Virus record (IMG/VR): IMGVR_UViG_3300030451_000049 | Span: 1 to 24,700 of that record | Length of the DNA: 24,700 nt | Origin: a virus | Reading direction: 5' to 3' (one strand) | Part shown: piece after piece, positions 1 to 6,290 of the stretch | How the letters are laid out: the number at the start of each line of letters is the position of its first letter | How positions within the stretch are numbered: the first letter of the stretch is position 1 | The notes under the pieces: generated by a model | Databases searched by the model: none | Told to the model about the DNA's origin: nothing | The model's input: only the letters and a program-made list of their open reading frames with translations | Program-made: the position numbers and the translations under genes

Positions 1-2
1 TG

Positions 3-1892
3 AAGGTTGGTTTGAAGCTTATAGATATAATGATTAATGCTGTTGGGATGGTAAAACTTTCTACTGTCAGATCAGGTAAACAAACAAAAACATATGTTGA
101 ATTTACACAAGGTACTATGGATTGGATAAAACGACAACGCAAAAATAGATTAGCTTGTTATCCATTGTATGAACCATGCGTAGAGCAACCGATTGATTGG
201 ACTAGCACAACAGAAGGTGGTTTTCATACAAAAAGACTAAGACATATCAAGGCAATCAAATCAAAAGACCTTACTTACCATGAAGAAGTAACAAAAAGAG
301 AACCAACAGCACTTTATACAGCACTGAATTGTCTTCAACAAACAAAGTGGGAGATAAATACAACTGTTCTAGATATTGCTCAAAGCTGTTGGGATAGAGG
401 TATAGAAGTAGGTTGTCTAATAGATGCTGAACCACTACCACAAACTCCAAAGCCATATGATATTGATACTAATGAAGACTCAAGATCTTGGTGGAGAAGA
501 GAAGAAGTATTAAGACATGATCAAAATGCACATGATCGTATGAAAAGGTATCAATGTATTATGTTGCTTGATACTGCTACCAAGTTTGCAGAAGAACCTT
601 TTTGGCACGTTACACAGGCAGATTTTACAGGCAGAATCTATTATGTTTCAGGTATTTTCAACCCACAAGGTAATGATTTAGCAAGGTCTTTACATAGATT
701 TGCAGAGGGTGCAGCAATAACAGATGAGAAAGCAAAGAATTGGTTAGGTATAGCAGGTGCTAACTCATGGGGTATGAGCAAATACAGTTATGAAGAACGT
801 ATTGAATGGTCTAAGACAGAAGGAGAAGCTTTAGCTAGGCAGATAGCAAGCAATCCAGAATCCTATATCAGTATATGGAGTAAGGCAGAAGAACCTTGGC
901 AGTTTCTTGCCTGGTGTCTGGACTTTAATGAGTTACTTGAAGAGGGATATGGCTATGTAAGCAAGCATCCTGTATTGCTTGATGGTACAAACAATGGATT
1001 TCAACATTTTGCAGCTATGTCTCTTGATGATAATCTTGCAGCAAAAGTAAACCTAAAAAACTATGATCAGGTGGAGGACTTGTATGAAGATGTTAAAGAT
1101 CAGGTAATAAAAGAGCTTCGTGATCTTAGTTATGAACAATGCCTAGCTGAAGATTGGTATAAGCATCACGAATTAATTACAAGAAAGATGATAAAAAAAC
1201 CTGTGATGATGATTCCGTACAGTGGTAAGACTTTTGGTATTGCAAGTGCTGTTCGGGATTACTTTGTAAGCAGTGATGAAGAGTTGTCCTGGGATAAAGA
1301 TTGTTTCTTACATAATCATTATCTTGCAAAAATTATAGAGAAAAGTGTAAATAATATCAGCCCTAAATGTATAACAGTAATGAAATATTTAACAGACATT
1401 GCAAGATGTTTTGGTCAAGAAGATAAAAATATATCATGGATTACACCATCTAATTTTTATGTAAAGCAGCAATATTACAACTTTAATATGAAAAGAATAC
1501 GCACCAAACTGCATACTAGCACTGTAAAGTTGTCACTTCTTACTGATACAAAGGAAGTTGATAAAAGAAAATCTACTCAGAGTTTTGCTGCAAACTTTGT
1601 TCATAGTTTAGATGCTGCTAATGTACATTTAGCATTAACAAAAAGTAAAGCTAGTGGTTTGAATCAGTTCTGTACAATACACGATTGTTTTGGTTCACCT
1701 GCTGCACATATTGAAGAGTTTATAAGTTATGTAAAAGAAAGTTTTGTTGATATGTATAGCAAGAATTTATTAGATGATTTATATCAGCAAGCAGTAAAAC
1801 AATTAGAGGATTCAAGCAAGCTACCCATACCACCAGACATAGGGGATTTTGATGTGTGTGAAGTTTTATTAGCACCATATGTGTTTAGCTAA
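3..1892 (+). CDS. T7-like single-subunit RNA polymerase, 5' truncated by the window edge
   Basis: DNA-directed RNA polymerase that transcribes the phage's own genes from phage promoters. The reading frame is open to the left edge, so the N-terminal domain is missing; about 630 residues remain against 883 in T7 gp1. Visible landmarks are a TGRIYYVSGIFNPQGND block matching the T7 palm segment, motif A DGTNNGFQHF with its catalytic Asp at 981-983 (T7 D537), the O helix IKKPVMMIPYSGKTFG with Lys at 1194-1196 and Tyr at 1218-1220 (T7 K631 and Y639), NFVHSLDAANV, and IHDCFG with the second catalytic Asp at 1683-1685 (T7 D812). The C-terminus ends YVFS where T7 has the FAFA foot. All catalytic residues are present, so it should be active. 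Any start codon inside the window would be artificial. Confidence 0.97.
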   Translation, partial: KVGLKLIDIMINAVGMVKLSTVRSGKQTKTYVEFTQGTMDWIKRQRKNRLACYPLYEPCVEQPIDWTSTTEGGFHTKRLRHIKAIKSKDLTYHEEVTKREPTALYTALNCLQQTKWEINTTVLDIAQSCWDRGIEVGCLIDAEPLPQTPKPYDIDTNEDSRSWWRREEVLRHDQNAHDRMKRYQCIMLLDTATKFAEEPFWHVTQADFTGRIYYVSGIFNPQGNDLARSLHRFAEGAAITDEKAKNWLGIAGANSWGMSKYSYEERIEWSKTEGEALARQIASNPESYISIWSKAEEPWQFLAWCLDFNELLEEGYGYVSKHPVLLDGTNNGFQHFAAMSLDDNLAAKVNLKNYDQVEDLYEDVKDQVIKELRDLSYEQCLAEDWYKHHELITRKMIKKPVMMIPYSGKTFGIASAVRDYFVSSDEELSWDKDCFLHNHYLAKIIEKSVNNISPKCITVMKYLTDIARCFGQEDKNISWITPSNFYVKQQYYNFNMKRIRTKLHTSTVKLSLLTDTKEVDKRKSTQSFAANFVHSLDAANVHLALTKSKASGLNQFCTIHDCFGSPAAHIEEFISYVKESFVDMYSKNLLDDLYQQAVKQLEDSSKLPIPPDIGDFDVCEVLLAPYVFS

Positions 1893-1900
1893 ACAAATGC

Positions 1901-2056
1901 GTGACAAGTAATTTATCTACGGTACCATCAGTGATACATCCAATATGGATGCAATTAAAAGAAACCTTAAAAGAAAAATTAAATGATCAAGTCAGAACCA
2001 ATGAACATCACAACACCAGTGTGTCAATTTCAATTTGCATGGCTGGTAGAACCTGA
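1901..2056 (+). CDS. possible small ORF (51 aa, GTG start) between RNA polymerase and SSB
   Basis: A GTG-initiated frame fills the 90-base gap after the RNA polymerase and runs 74 bases into the SSB gene in another frame. The product would contain the stretch PSVIHPIWMQLKETLKEKL, which looks protein-like: a short hydrophobic start followed by an amphipathic charged helix. No ribosome-binding site is visible and I recognise no homologue. In its favour, genes here are otherwise packed with almost no spacing. Against it are the weak start codon and the overlap. It could be spurious. Confidence 0.27.
   Translation: MTSNLSTVPSVIHPIWMQLKETLKEKLNDQVRTNEHHNTSVSISICMAGRT
1938..1950 (+). repeat. short perfect inverted repeat upstream of the SSB gene
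   Basis: ATCCA-ATA-TGGAT forms a 5-bp perfect stem with a 3-base loop, 33 bases before the SSB start. It may be a small hairpin or an operator-like site. It is short enough to arise by chance in AT-rich DNA. Confidence 0.25.
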
Positions 2057-2609
2057 TACAAAATTTGACCCTGCTGGCATTTGGCAAGTCGAGTGTCTAA
2101 TTGATCCAGAAAAATCACAAGAAATTGAAGAGCAATTAACAGCTTATTTAGAAAGATGGAAGGCTCAACTTAAATCTGCTAATCCTCAAAAAAAATACAA
2201 GTTAGCACCCATGCAATGGGAATATACGGAAGTTGATGGCAAGCCATTTTTTAAAATAAAAAGCAAATTAAAAGCTACTGTTACATATTCAGATGGCACT
2301 GTCAGAAAAAACAGACCACCAGCTTTATTTAAAGCAGATGGTGTGCCAATGTCTGAAGATGAAAAACAAGCTGTAAACAAATGTGGTCCTGGTACAACAG
2401 GTCAGGTTAACTTGCGTTGCAAAGGATGGGAGAACCCTAGCTTTGGTGTCGGGGTAACTATTCAACCAGAAGCTGCAATCATTCATAACCATGTCGAGTA
2501 CACAAAAACCGCACAAGCCTATGGCTTTGAAACAGAAGAAGCAACTATCGAAGAAGAAAAGCCCAAAGCGAAAGCAGGGTTTGAAACAGTCGGAGCAGAC
2601 GAATTTTAG
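1983..2609 (+). CDS. single-stranded DNA-binding protein, T7 gp2.5-like
   Basis: Coats ssDNA during replication and recombination. The 208-residue product is slightly shorter than T7 gp2.5 (232). The N-terminal half (TTPVCQFQFAWLVEPDTKFDP...WQVECLID) resembles SSBs of marine T7-like phages. The C-terminus is glutamate-rich (EEATIEEEKP) and ends VGADEF: an acidic tail closed by an aromatic residue is the gp2.5 feature that contacts other replisome proteins. Position between RNA polymerase and endonuclease I matches T7 order. An internal ATG at 2001 gives a product six residues shorter and is equally plausible; neither start has a clear Shine-Dalgarno. The last about 120 bases are overprinted by the endonuclease gene. 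Confidence 0.85.
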   Translation: MIKSEPMNITTPVCQFQFAWLVEPDTKFDPAGIWQVECLIDPEKSQEIEEQLTAYLERWKAQLKSANPQKKYKLAPMQWEYTEVDGKPFFKIKSKLKATVTYSDGTVRKNRPPALFKADGVPMSEDEKQAVNKCGPGTTGQVNLRCKGWENPSFGVGVTIQPEAAIIHNHVEYTKTAQAYGFETEEATIEEEKPKAKAGFETVGADEF

Positions 2610-2970
2610 AAGTAAGTTTGAAGCTGCAATAGCAGCTACATTACAAGCAAATAAAGTTCCTTTTACCTATGAAACACTTGATGTTAGCTACCAAATCAGT
2701 TGCATTTATAAGCCTGATTTCATCCTTGACAACGGCATATGTATTGAAACTAAGGGCTTCTTCTCAAGGGAGGACCGCAGAAAACATCTTGCTATCAAGA
2801 CGCAAAATCCCACATTAGAGATCAGATTCTGTTTTCAAAACAGCAAAGCAAAATTGAGTCGTGGCAAAAGAAGTTTAACCTATGGTGCTTGGGCCACTAA
2901 GCATGGGTTTCTTTGGAGTCATGGCTCAATACCCACAGAATGGATGAATGAAAACCAGAGAAAAAATTGA
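2491..2970 (+). CDS. endonuclease I (Holliday junction resolvase), T7 gp3-like
   Basis: Structure-selective nuclease that cleaves branched DNA before packaging and helps degrade host DNA. The core lines up with T7 endonuclease I: FRSKFE (E44), TYE (E61), KPDF (D76), IETKG (E86 and K88), DRRKHL, and a YGAWATKHGF...PTEW ending. All metal-binding acidic residues and the catalytic lysine are present. The upstream extension is very lysine-rich (KKKSPKRKQG) and is read in a different frame over the acidic SSB tail. The start is uncertain: ATG at 2491, ATG at 2521, or TTG at 2581 just after an AGGG. T7 has about 16 residues before FRS, which favours one of the later starts. The gene ends beside the primase gene. 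Confidence 0.93.
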   Translation: MSSTQKPHKPMALKQKKQLSKKKSPKRKQGLKQSEQTNFRSKFEAAIAATLQANKVPFTYETLDVSYQISCIYKPDFILDNGICIETKGFFSREDRRKHLAIKTQNPTLEIRFCFQNSKAKLSRGKRSLTYGAWATKHGFLWSHGSIPTEWMNENQRKN

Positions 2971-3067
2971 CAACGCTAGACAGAGAATTAAAGAACTCGA
3001 ATGTCTTATCAAACATTGGGAGAGAGATGACGCAAAGCAAGTATGTCAGAAAAGAACCCTGCCCTGA
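2948..3067 (+). CDS. small charged ORF (39 aa) bridging endonuclease I and primase
   Basis: An ATG-initiated frame in a third phase overlaps the endonuclease end by 23 bases and the chosen primase start by 41 bases. The product begins MKTREKIDNARQRIKELE and is predicted to be one amphipathic, highly charged helix with no cysteine motif or signal. I recall short MKTREx-type helical proteins in other phage genomes but cannot assign a function. It fills bases that would be non-coding if the primase starts at 3027, and so supports that start. Confidence 0.42.
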   Translation: MKTREKIDNARQRIKELECLIKHWERDDAKQVCQKRTLP

Positions 3068-4631
3068 GTGTGGCAGCAAAGATAACCTAGCCATCTATGA
3101 TGATGGTCATGGTTACTGTTTTGGTTGTGGCTACACGCAGCAACCACAGAAAGATAAACCCAGAAAATCTTTTGTTAAATCAGTGAAGAAACCATTACTT
3201 AAATTTGTTACACCAAAAGCATTACCTAAACGTGCAATCACAAAAGAAACCTGTGAACTATTTAATTACGGAACATCTGAACATAATGGTCAGCCAGTAC
3301 AAGTTGCTACCTATGAAGACAAATTAGGTAGACAGGTTGCACAGCATATAAGATTTCAGAACAAAAAATTTATTTGGCTTGGTGATGTAGGAGATCTACA
3401 ACTATGGGGTCAAAGATTATGGAGACAAGTTAATACAGGTAATATGTTTGTCACTATTACAGAAGGAGAGATTGATTGTATGTCAGTCTCACAAGCACAA
3501 AATAACAAGTACCCTGTAGTAAGTTTACCTTCGGGATCACAGTCAGCTAATAAATATATAGCTGCAAATCTGAAATGGTTATCTCAATTTGTACGGATAG
3601 TAATTTGTTTTGACAGTGACGAGCCTGGCATGGTTGCTGCCGAAAAAGCAATTAAAATCTTACCTCCTGGTAAGGCAGCAATATGTAGATTACCTAGAAA
3701 AGACGCTAATGAAATGCTCATCGCAGGTGAAGGGGAGGAACTTAGAGATCTGCTATGGAAAGCAACACCTGTTAGACCAGATGGCATCCTTAACGCATCT
3801 AACCTCTGGACAGAACTAACAAAAAAAGGCAGTAACAGTATCTGTTCTTTTCCTTTCCCAGAATTAGATAAGTTCTGTAAAGGGTTTCGTAAACAACAGA
3901 TGCTATGTATAGCAGCAGGTAGTGGAACAGGTAAGTCAACAATATGTCGTGAACTTGCACATCACTTTATGAAGAATAATCTGACCGTAGGTTATATAGC
4001 TCTTGAAGAATCGGTACAAAGAACAATGCAGGGAATACTCGGTGTAGAGATGAATAAACCCCTGCATCTTGAGGATAATGTAGAAGAAACAGAAGGGTTG
4101 AGGCAATCATTTGACAGATTGTTTGGTACAGGAAAACTATTCTTGTATGATCACTTCGGATCTATTGATCCAGATAGATTAGTCGAACAGATACAGTATC
4201 TTGCAACAGCAGAAGGTGTAGATGTTGTTATCTTGGATCATTTAACAATAGTTGTTTCTGGTATCAGCGATTTAGATGAGAGAAGAGCTTTGGATGTGGT
4301 CTGTACAAAGCTTAGACAGGTGGTTGAATCAACTGGTATAGGTTTGATTATTGTCTCTCACTTGCGTAGACCAGAAGGCAAAGGACATGAGGAGGGTAAT
4401 AAGGTTAGTCTTAATCATCTGAGATCAAGCCATTCAATAGCCCAACTATCTGACTTGGTAGTGGCCTGTGAAAGAAACCAGCAATCGGAAAGCTATGCAG
4501 AAAGAGCAGAACTACAGTTAAGAGTATTGAAGAATAGACACACAGGAATGACAGGGCCAGTAGATAAATTATTGTATGACGAAAAGACAGGAAGACTTGT
4601 AGTACCTATGGAAACTTATTTCGGAAACTAA
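3027..4631 (+). CDS. bifunctional DNA primase-helicase, T7 gp4-like
   Basis: Hexameric replicative helicase with a fused primase. From an ATG at 3027 the product is 534 residues, with a GGGAG ribosome-binding site four bases upstream. An in-frame TTG at 2967 would add 20 residues and is less likely. The N-terminal C4 zinc ribbon has C12, C15, C31 and C34. The TOPRIM primase shows TEGEID (E146) and FDSDEPG (D196, D198). The RecA-like helicase shows Walker A GSGTGKST (K303), Walker B VVILDH (D404), a SHLRRPEGKGHEEG segment and LSDLVVACERNQQ. T7 gp4 ends in an acidic tail closed by Phe that docks DNA polymerase. Here the protein stops at about VVPMETYFGN, without that tail. The exonuclease start overlaps the stop by one base. 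Confidence 0.96.
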   Translation: MTQSKYVRKEPCPECGSKDNLAIYDDGHGYCFGCGYTQQPQKDKPRKSFVKSVKKPLLKFVTPKALPKRAITKETCELFNYGTSEHNGQPVQVATYEDKLGRQVAQHIRFQNKKFIWLGDVGDLQLWGQRLWRQVNTGNMFVTITEGEIDCMSVSQAQNNKYPVVSLPSGSQSANKYIAANLKWLSQFVRIVICFDSDEPGMVAAEKAIKILPPGKAAICRLPRKDANEMLIAGEGEELRDLLWKATPVRPDGILNASNLWTELTKKGSNSICSFPFPELDKFCKGFRKQQMLCIAAGSGTGKSTICRELAHHFMKNNLTVGYIALEESVQRTMQGILGVEMNKPLHLEDNVEETEGLRQSFDRLFGTGKLFLYDHFGSIDPDRLVEQIQYLATAEGVDVVILDHLTIVVSGISDLDERRALDVVCTKLRQVVESTGIGLIIVSHLRRPEGKGHEEGNKVSLNHLRSSHSIAQLSDLVVACERNQQSESYAERAELQLRVLKNRHTGMTGPVDKLLYDEKTGRLVVPMETYFGN

Positions 4632-5362
4632 TGACTTTACTTATTGACGCTGATTGGCTTATCTATTCTTCATGCTGTGCCTGTGAACAGGACATACAGT
4701 GGGATAGTAACCTACACACACTTCATGCAGATGAAAGAGATGTACATGAAATGGTTGATGGCAGAGTTGCACATTATCAAACCATTGCTGAAGGTGATAA
4801 GAATGTTGTTATGTGCTTTACTGAGTATCCAACATTTAGACATACAATATATCCAGAATACAAAGCTAATAGAAAACACAAAAGAAAACCTTTAGGTCTT
4901 CGTAAAATTATTGAAGGGGTAAGAGAAAGATATACATCTGAAAGTTATGCAGGTTTAGAAGGTGATGATGTGATGTCTATTCTTGCAACATCAAAAAAAT
5001 ATGACAACCCAATAATAGTTTCAGTTGATAAGGACATGAGATCTGTACCATGCACACTGCTTGCAGGTGATGACATGGAGCTTATAACTAAACGTAAAGC
5101 TGATAGACATTGGATGATACAAGCTCTTACAGGAGACAGTACTGATAATTACTTTGGTATTGATAAAGTAGGGCCAGTAACAGCAGAAAAGATATTAGGT
5201 GAAGCTAAAACACTTGAACAGATGTGGGAGAAAGTAGTAGAAGCTTATGAAAAAAAGAAATATAACTTTGCTGATGCTGTTCTTAATGCACAGCTTGCAA
5301 GGATACTAAGAGATGGAGACTTTGACTTTGATACTGGTGAAGTATCTCTCTGGACTCCATAA
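4631..5362 (+). CDS. 5'-3' exonuclease, T7 gp6-like (FEN family)
   Basis: Removes RNA primers and degrades host DNA to recycle nucleotides. The 243-residue product (T7 gp6 is 300) carries the FEN acidic clusters: LIDAD (D6, D8), GLEGDDVM (E110, D112, D113), SVDKDMR (D133, D135) and GDSTDNYFG (D169, D172), followed by a helix-hairpin-helix KVGPVTAEKIL. Translation is probably coupled, because its ATG overlaps the primase-helicase TAA as TAATG. In T7, DNA polymerase lies between gp4 and gp6; here nothing does. The gene ends the replication module and is followed by a hairpin. Confidence 0.95.
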   Translation: MTLLIDADWLIYSSCCACEQDIQWDSNLHTLHADERDVHEMVDGRVAHYQTIAEGDKNVVMCFTEYPTFRHTIYPEYKANRKHKRKPLGLRKIIEGVRERYTSESYAGLEGDDVMSILATSKKYDNPIIVSVDKDMRSVPCTLLAGDDMELITKRKADRHWMIQALTGDSTDNYFGIDKVGPVTAEKILGEAKTLEQMWEKVVEAYEKKKYNFADAVLNAQLARILRDGDFDFDTGEVSLWTP

Positions 5363-5368
5363 AAAAAC

Positions 5369-5405
5369 ACCAACAACGCAGTAGCATGGGCTGTTGGTAT
5401 TTCTT
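5369..5405 (+). terminator. probable intrinsic terminator after the replication genes
   Basis: ACCAACA (5369-5375) pairs perfectly with TGTTGGT (5392-5398) across a 16-base loop, flanked by an A-run on the left and ATTTCTT on the right. After one mismatch the A/T flanks can extend the stem. The T-tract is imperfect and the loop is long, so termination may be partial. It lies directly after the exonuclease stop and before the structural promoter region. Confidence 0.5.
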
Positions 5406-5430
5406 AGTTGCCTGGATAAGCATATCAACC

Positions 5431-5459
5431 TTATCACAGAAATTATATACTGCTATACT
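5431..5459 (+). promoter_or_regulatory. host-type extended -10 promoter ahead of the structural block
   Basis: TTATCA (5431-5436), a 17-base spacer, then TGC-TATACT (5451-5459): four of six -35 matches, a TGn extension and five of six -10 matches. It lies in the largest intergenic gap of the window (5363-5503), 44 bases before the next ATG. A separate TTGACA at 5472 lacks a good -10 at a usable distance. The sequence is AT-rich, so chance matches are possible. It is a sigma70-type, not a phage-RNA-polymerase-type, signal. Confidence 0.42.
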
Positions 5460-5503
5460 TTATTCTATAAATTGACATATACTAAATATAAATCTTATTA
5501 ATC

Positions 5504-5707
5504 ATGCCATCTGAAAAATTACCAATAATTACAGATGAATTGATTTTTGCCTTAGATCAAATCTTTCCTAATCGTCATCCTGATTTGTCTTTATCTGATA
5601 GAGAGGTATGGTATAGAGCAGGGCAAAGGTTTGTTGTTGATTATTTAATTGAACAACAGGCAAGACAAAAAGACACCATGCTCACTGAATCAGTCTTGGA
5701 GAATTAG
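5504..5707 (+). CDS. conserved-looking small protein of unknown function (67 aa)
   Basis: First gene of the structural block. The product is acidic and helical, with a compact middle DREVWYRAGQRFVVDYLIEQQ that reminds me of a short protein found upstream of the portal in other marine T7-like phages; I know no function for it. It has no signal peptide, membrane segment or metal motif. The start is preceded by TAATC with no Shine-Dalgarno. Two bases separate its TAG from the next ATG, so it is probably co-transcribed with the portal and may be a head-assembly accessory (inference). Confidence 0.72.
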   Translation: MPSEKLPIITDELIFALDQIFPNRHPDLSLSDREVWYRAGQRFVVDYLIEQQARQKDTMLTESVLEN

Positions 5708-5709
5708 CC

Positions 5710-5943
5710 ATGTGCGTTGGAAGACCGCCATCCCCACCACCTTTACCAGAAGCTAGGCCAACACCACCAAAGCCTGAGAAGACTGCGGAAAATGTTGTTG
5801 TTGGTACAAATAGACTTTCTCAAAATCAAACAAGCGGTAGAAAAAGAACAGGGCAAAGGCAAAGCAGAGCAAGAAGACTAGGTACAGCTATGTTGAGAAT
5901 ACCTTTGAATCCTGATCAAAGTACATCTGACTTGAGGTATTAA
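5710..5943 (+). CDS. proline-rich, basic small protein (77 aa), unknown function
   Basis: Begins MCVGRPPSPPPLPEARP, a proline-rich unstructured segment with Cys at position 2, and continues into a basic Gly/Arg/Ser-rich tail (SGRKRTGQRQSRARRLGTA). It appears intrinsically disordered and has no recognised domain. A GGAGA eight bases upstream of the ATG may act as ribosome-binding site. It lies between two other small genes directly ahead of the portal, which suggests a virion or head-assembly role (inference). The MC start is shared with the next gene and the gp14-like protein. Confidence 0.7.
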   Translation: MCVGRPPSPPPLPEARPTPPKPEKTAENVVVGTNRLSQNQTSGRKRTGQRQSRARRLGTAMLRIPLNPDQSTSDLRY

Positions 5944-5945
5944 TT

Positions 5946-6290
5946 ATGTGTTTTTTCGGAGGAGGTGCAAGAGCAGCAACACCACCAAAAACTACTTTCG
6001 ATGATTCTCCACCTGTTGTAACTGGTATGCAAACTGGTGTTGATAATCCTGTTGATACAGCAAAAGTAACAGAAGAACTAAAGATCAAAAGGATGGCGAA
6101 AGAAGGTATGAGTAATCCTGGTGACTCTCTCAACATTGCAGGTGTAACAAAAAAAAGTGGTAGTCTGGGTGCTGTAGCAAGAAATAAACGCAGTGCTAGG
6201 CTTAGATCAGGAGTCTCAAGAGGACCAAATAAACCATCAAAAGCTCAGAAGGCTGCTGCTGCAAGGAAAGCTATGAGATCTAAACGATAA
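5946..6290 (+). CDS. MC-GGG N-terminal, basic C-terminal small protein (114 aa), unknown
   Basis: Starts MCFFGGGARAATPPK and ends in an Arg/Lys/Ala-rich tail (KPSKAQKAAAARKAMRSKR). The middle is polar and probably disordered. A GAGGT seven bases upstream of the TAATT-ATG junction may be the ribosome-binding site. The stop is immediately followed by the portal ATG with no spacer. I recall MC-plus-glycine starts on small virion-associated proteins near the portal in many marine podoviruses, but the role is unknown. The basic tail could bind nucleic acid (inference). Confidence 0.72.
   Translation: MCFFGGGARAATPPKTTFDDSPPVVTGMQTGVDNPVDTAKVTEELKIKRMAKEGMSNPGDSLNIAGVTKKSGSLGAVARNKRSARLRSGVSRGPNKPSKAQKAAAARKAMRSKR

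Noticed and set aside
1945-1986. 13-codon basic ORF (MDAIKRNLKRKIK) ending on the SSB start as ATGA
   Set aside because: Too short to support. It could be a leader peptide, but AT-rich sequence gives such ORFs easily.
4644-4895. 83-aa same-strand ORF inside the exonuclease gene
   Set aside because: Fully overlaps the FEN catalytic region in another frame. The product has no recognisable pattern and no ribosome-binding site.
5386-5475. 29-codon hydrophobic ORF (MGCWYFLVAWISIST...) in the gap after the exonuclease
   Set aside because: It overlaps the terminator stem and the promoter elements, has no ribosome-binding site and is preceded by GC instead of the usual YY. Non-coding explanations fit better.
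5472-5501. TTGACA (-35-like) followed by TATTAA as a second promoter
   Set aside because: The -10 match is poor with an 18-base spacer, and it would start transcription at or after the ATG at 5504. The upstream extended -10 is a better candidate.
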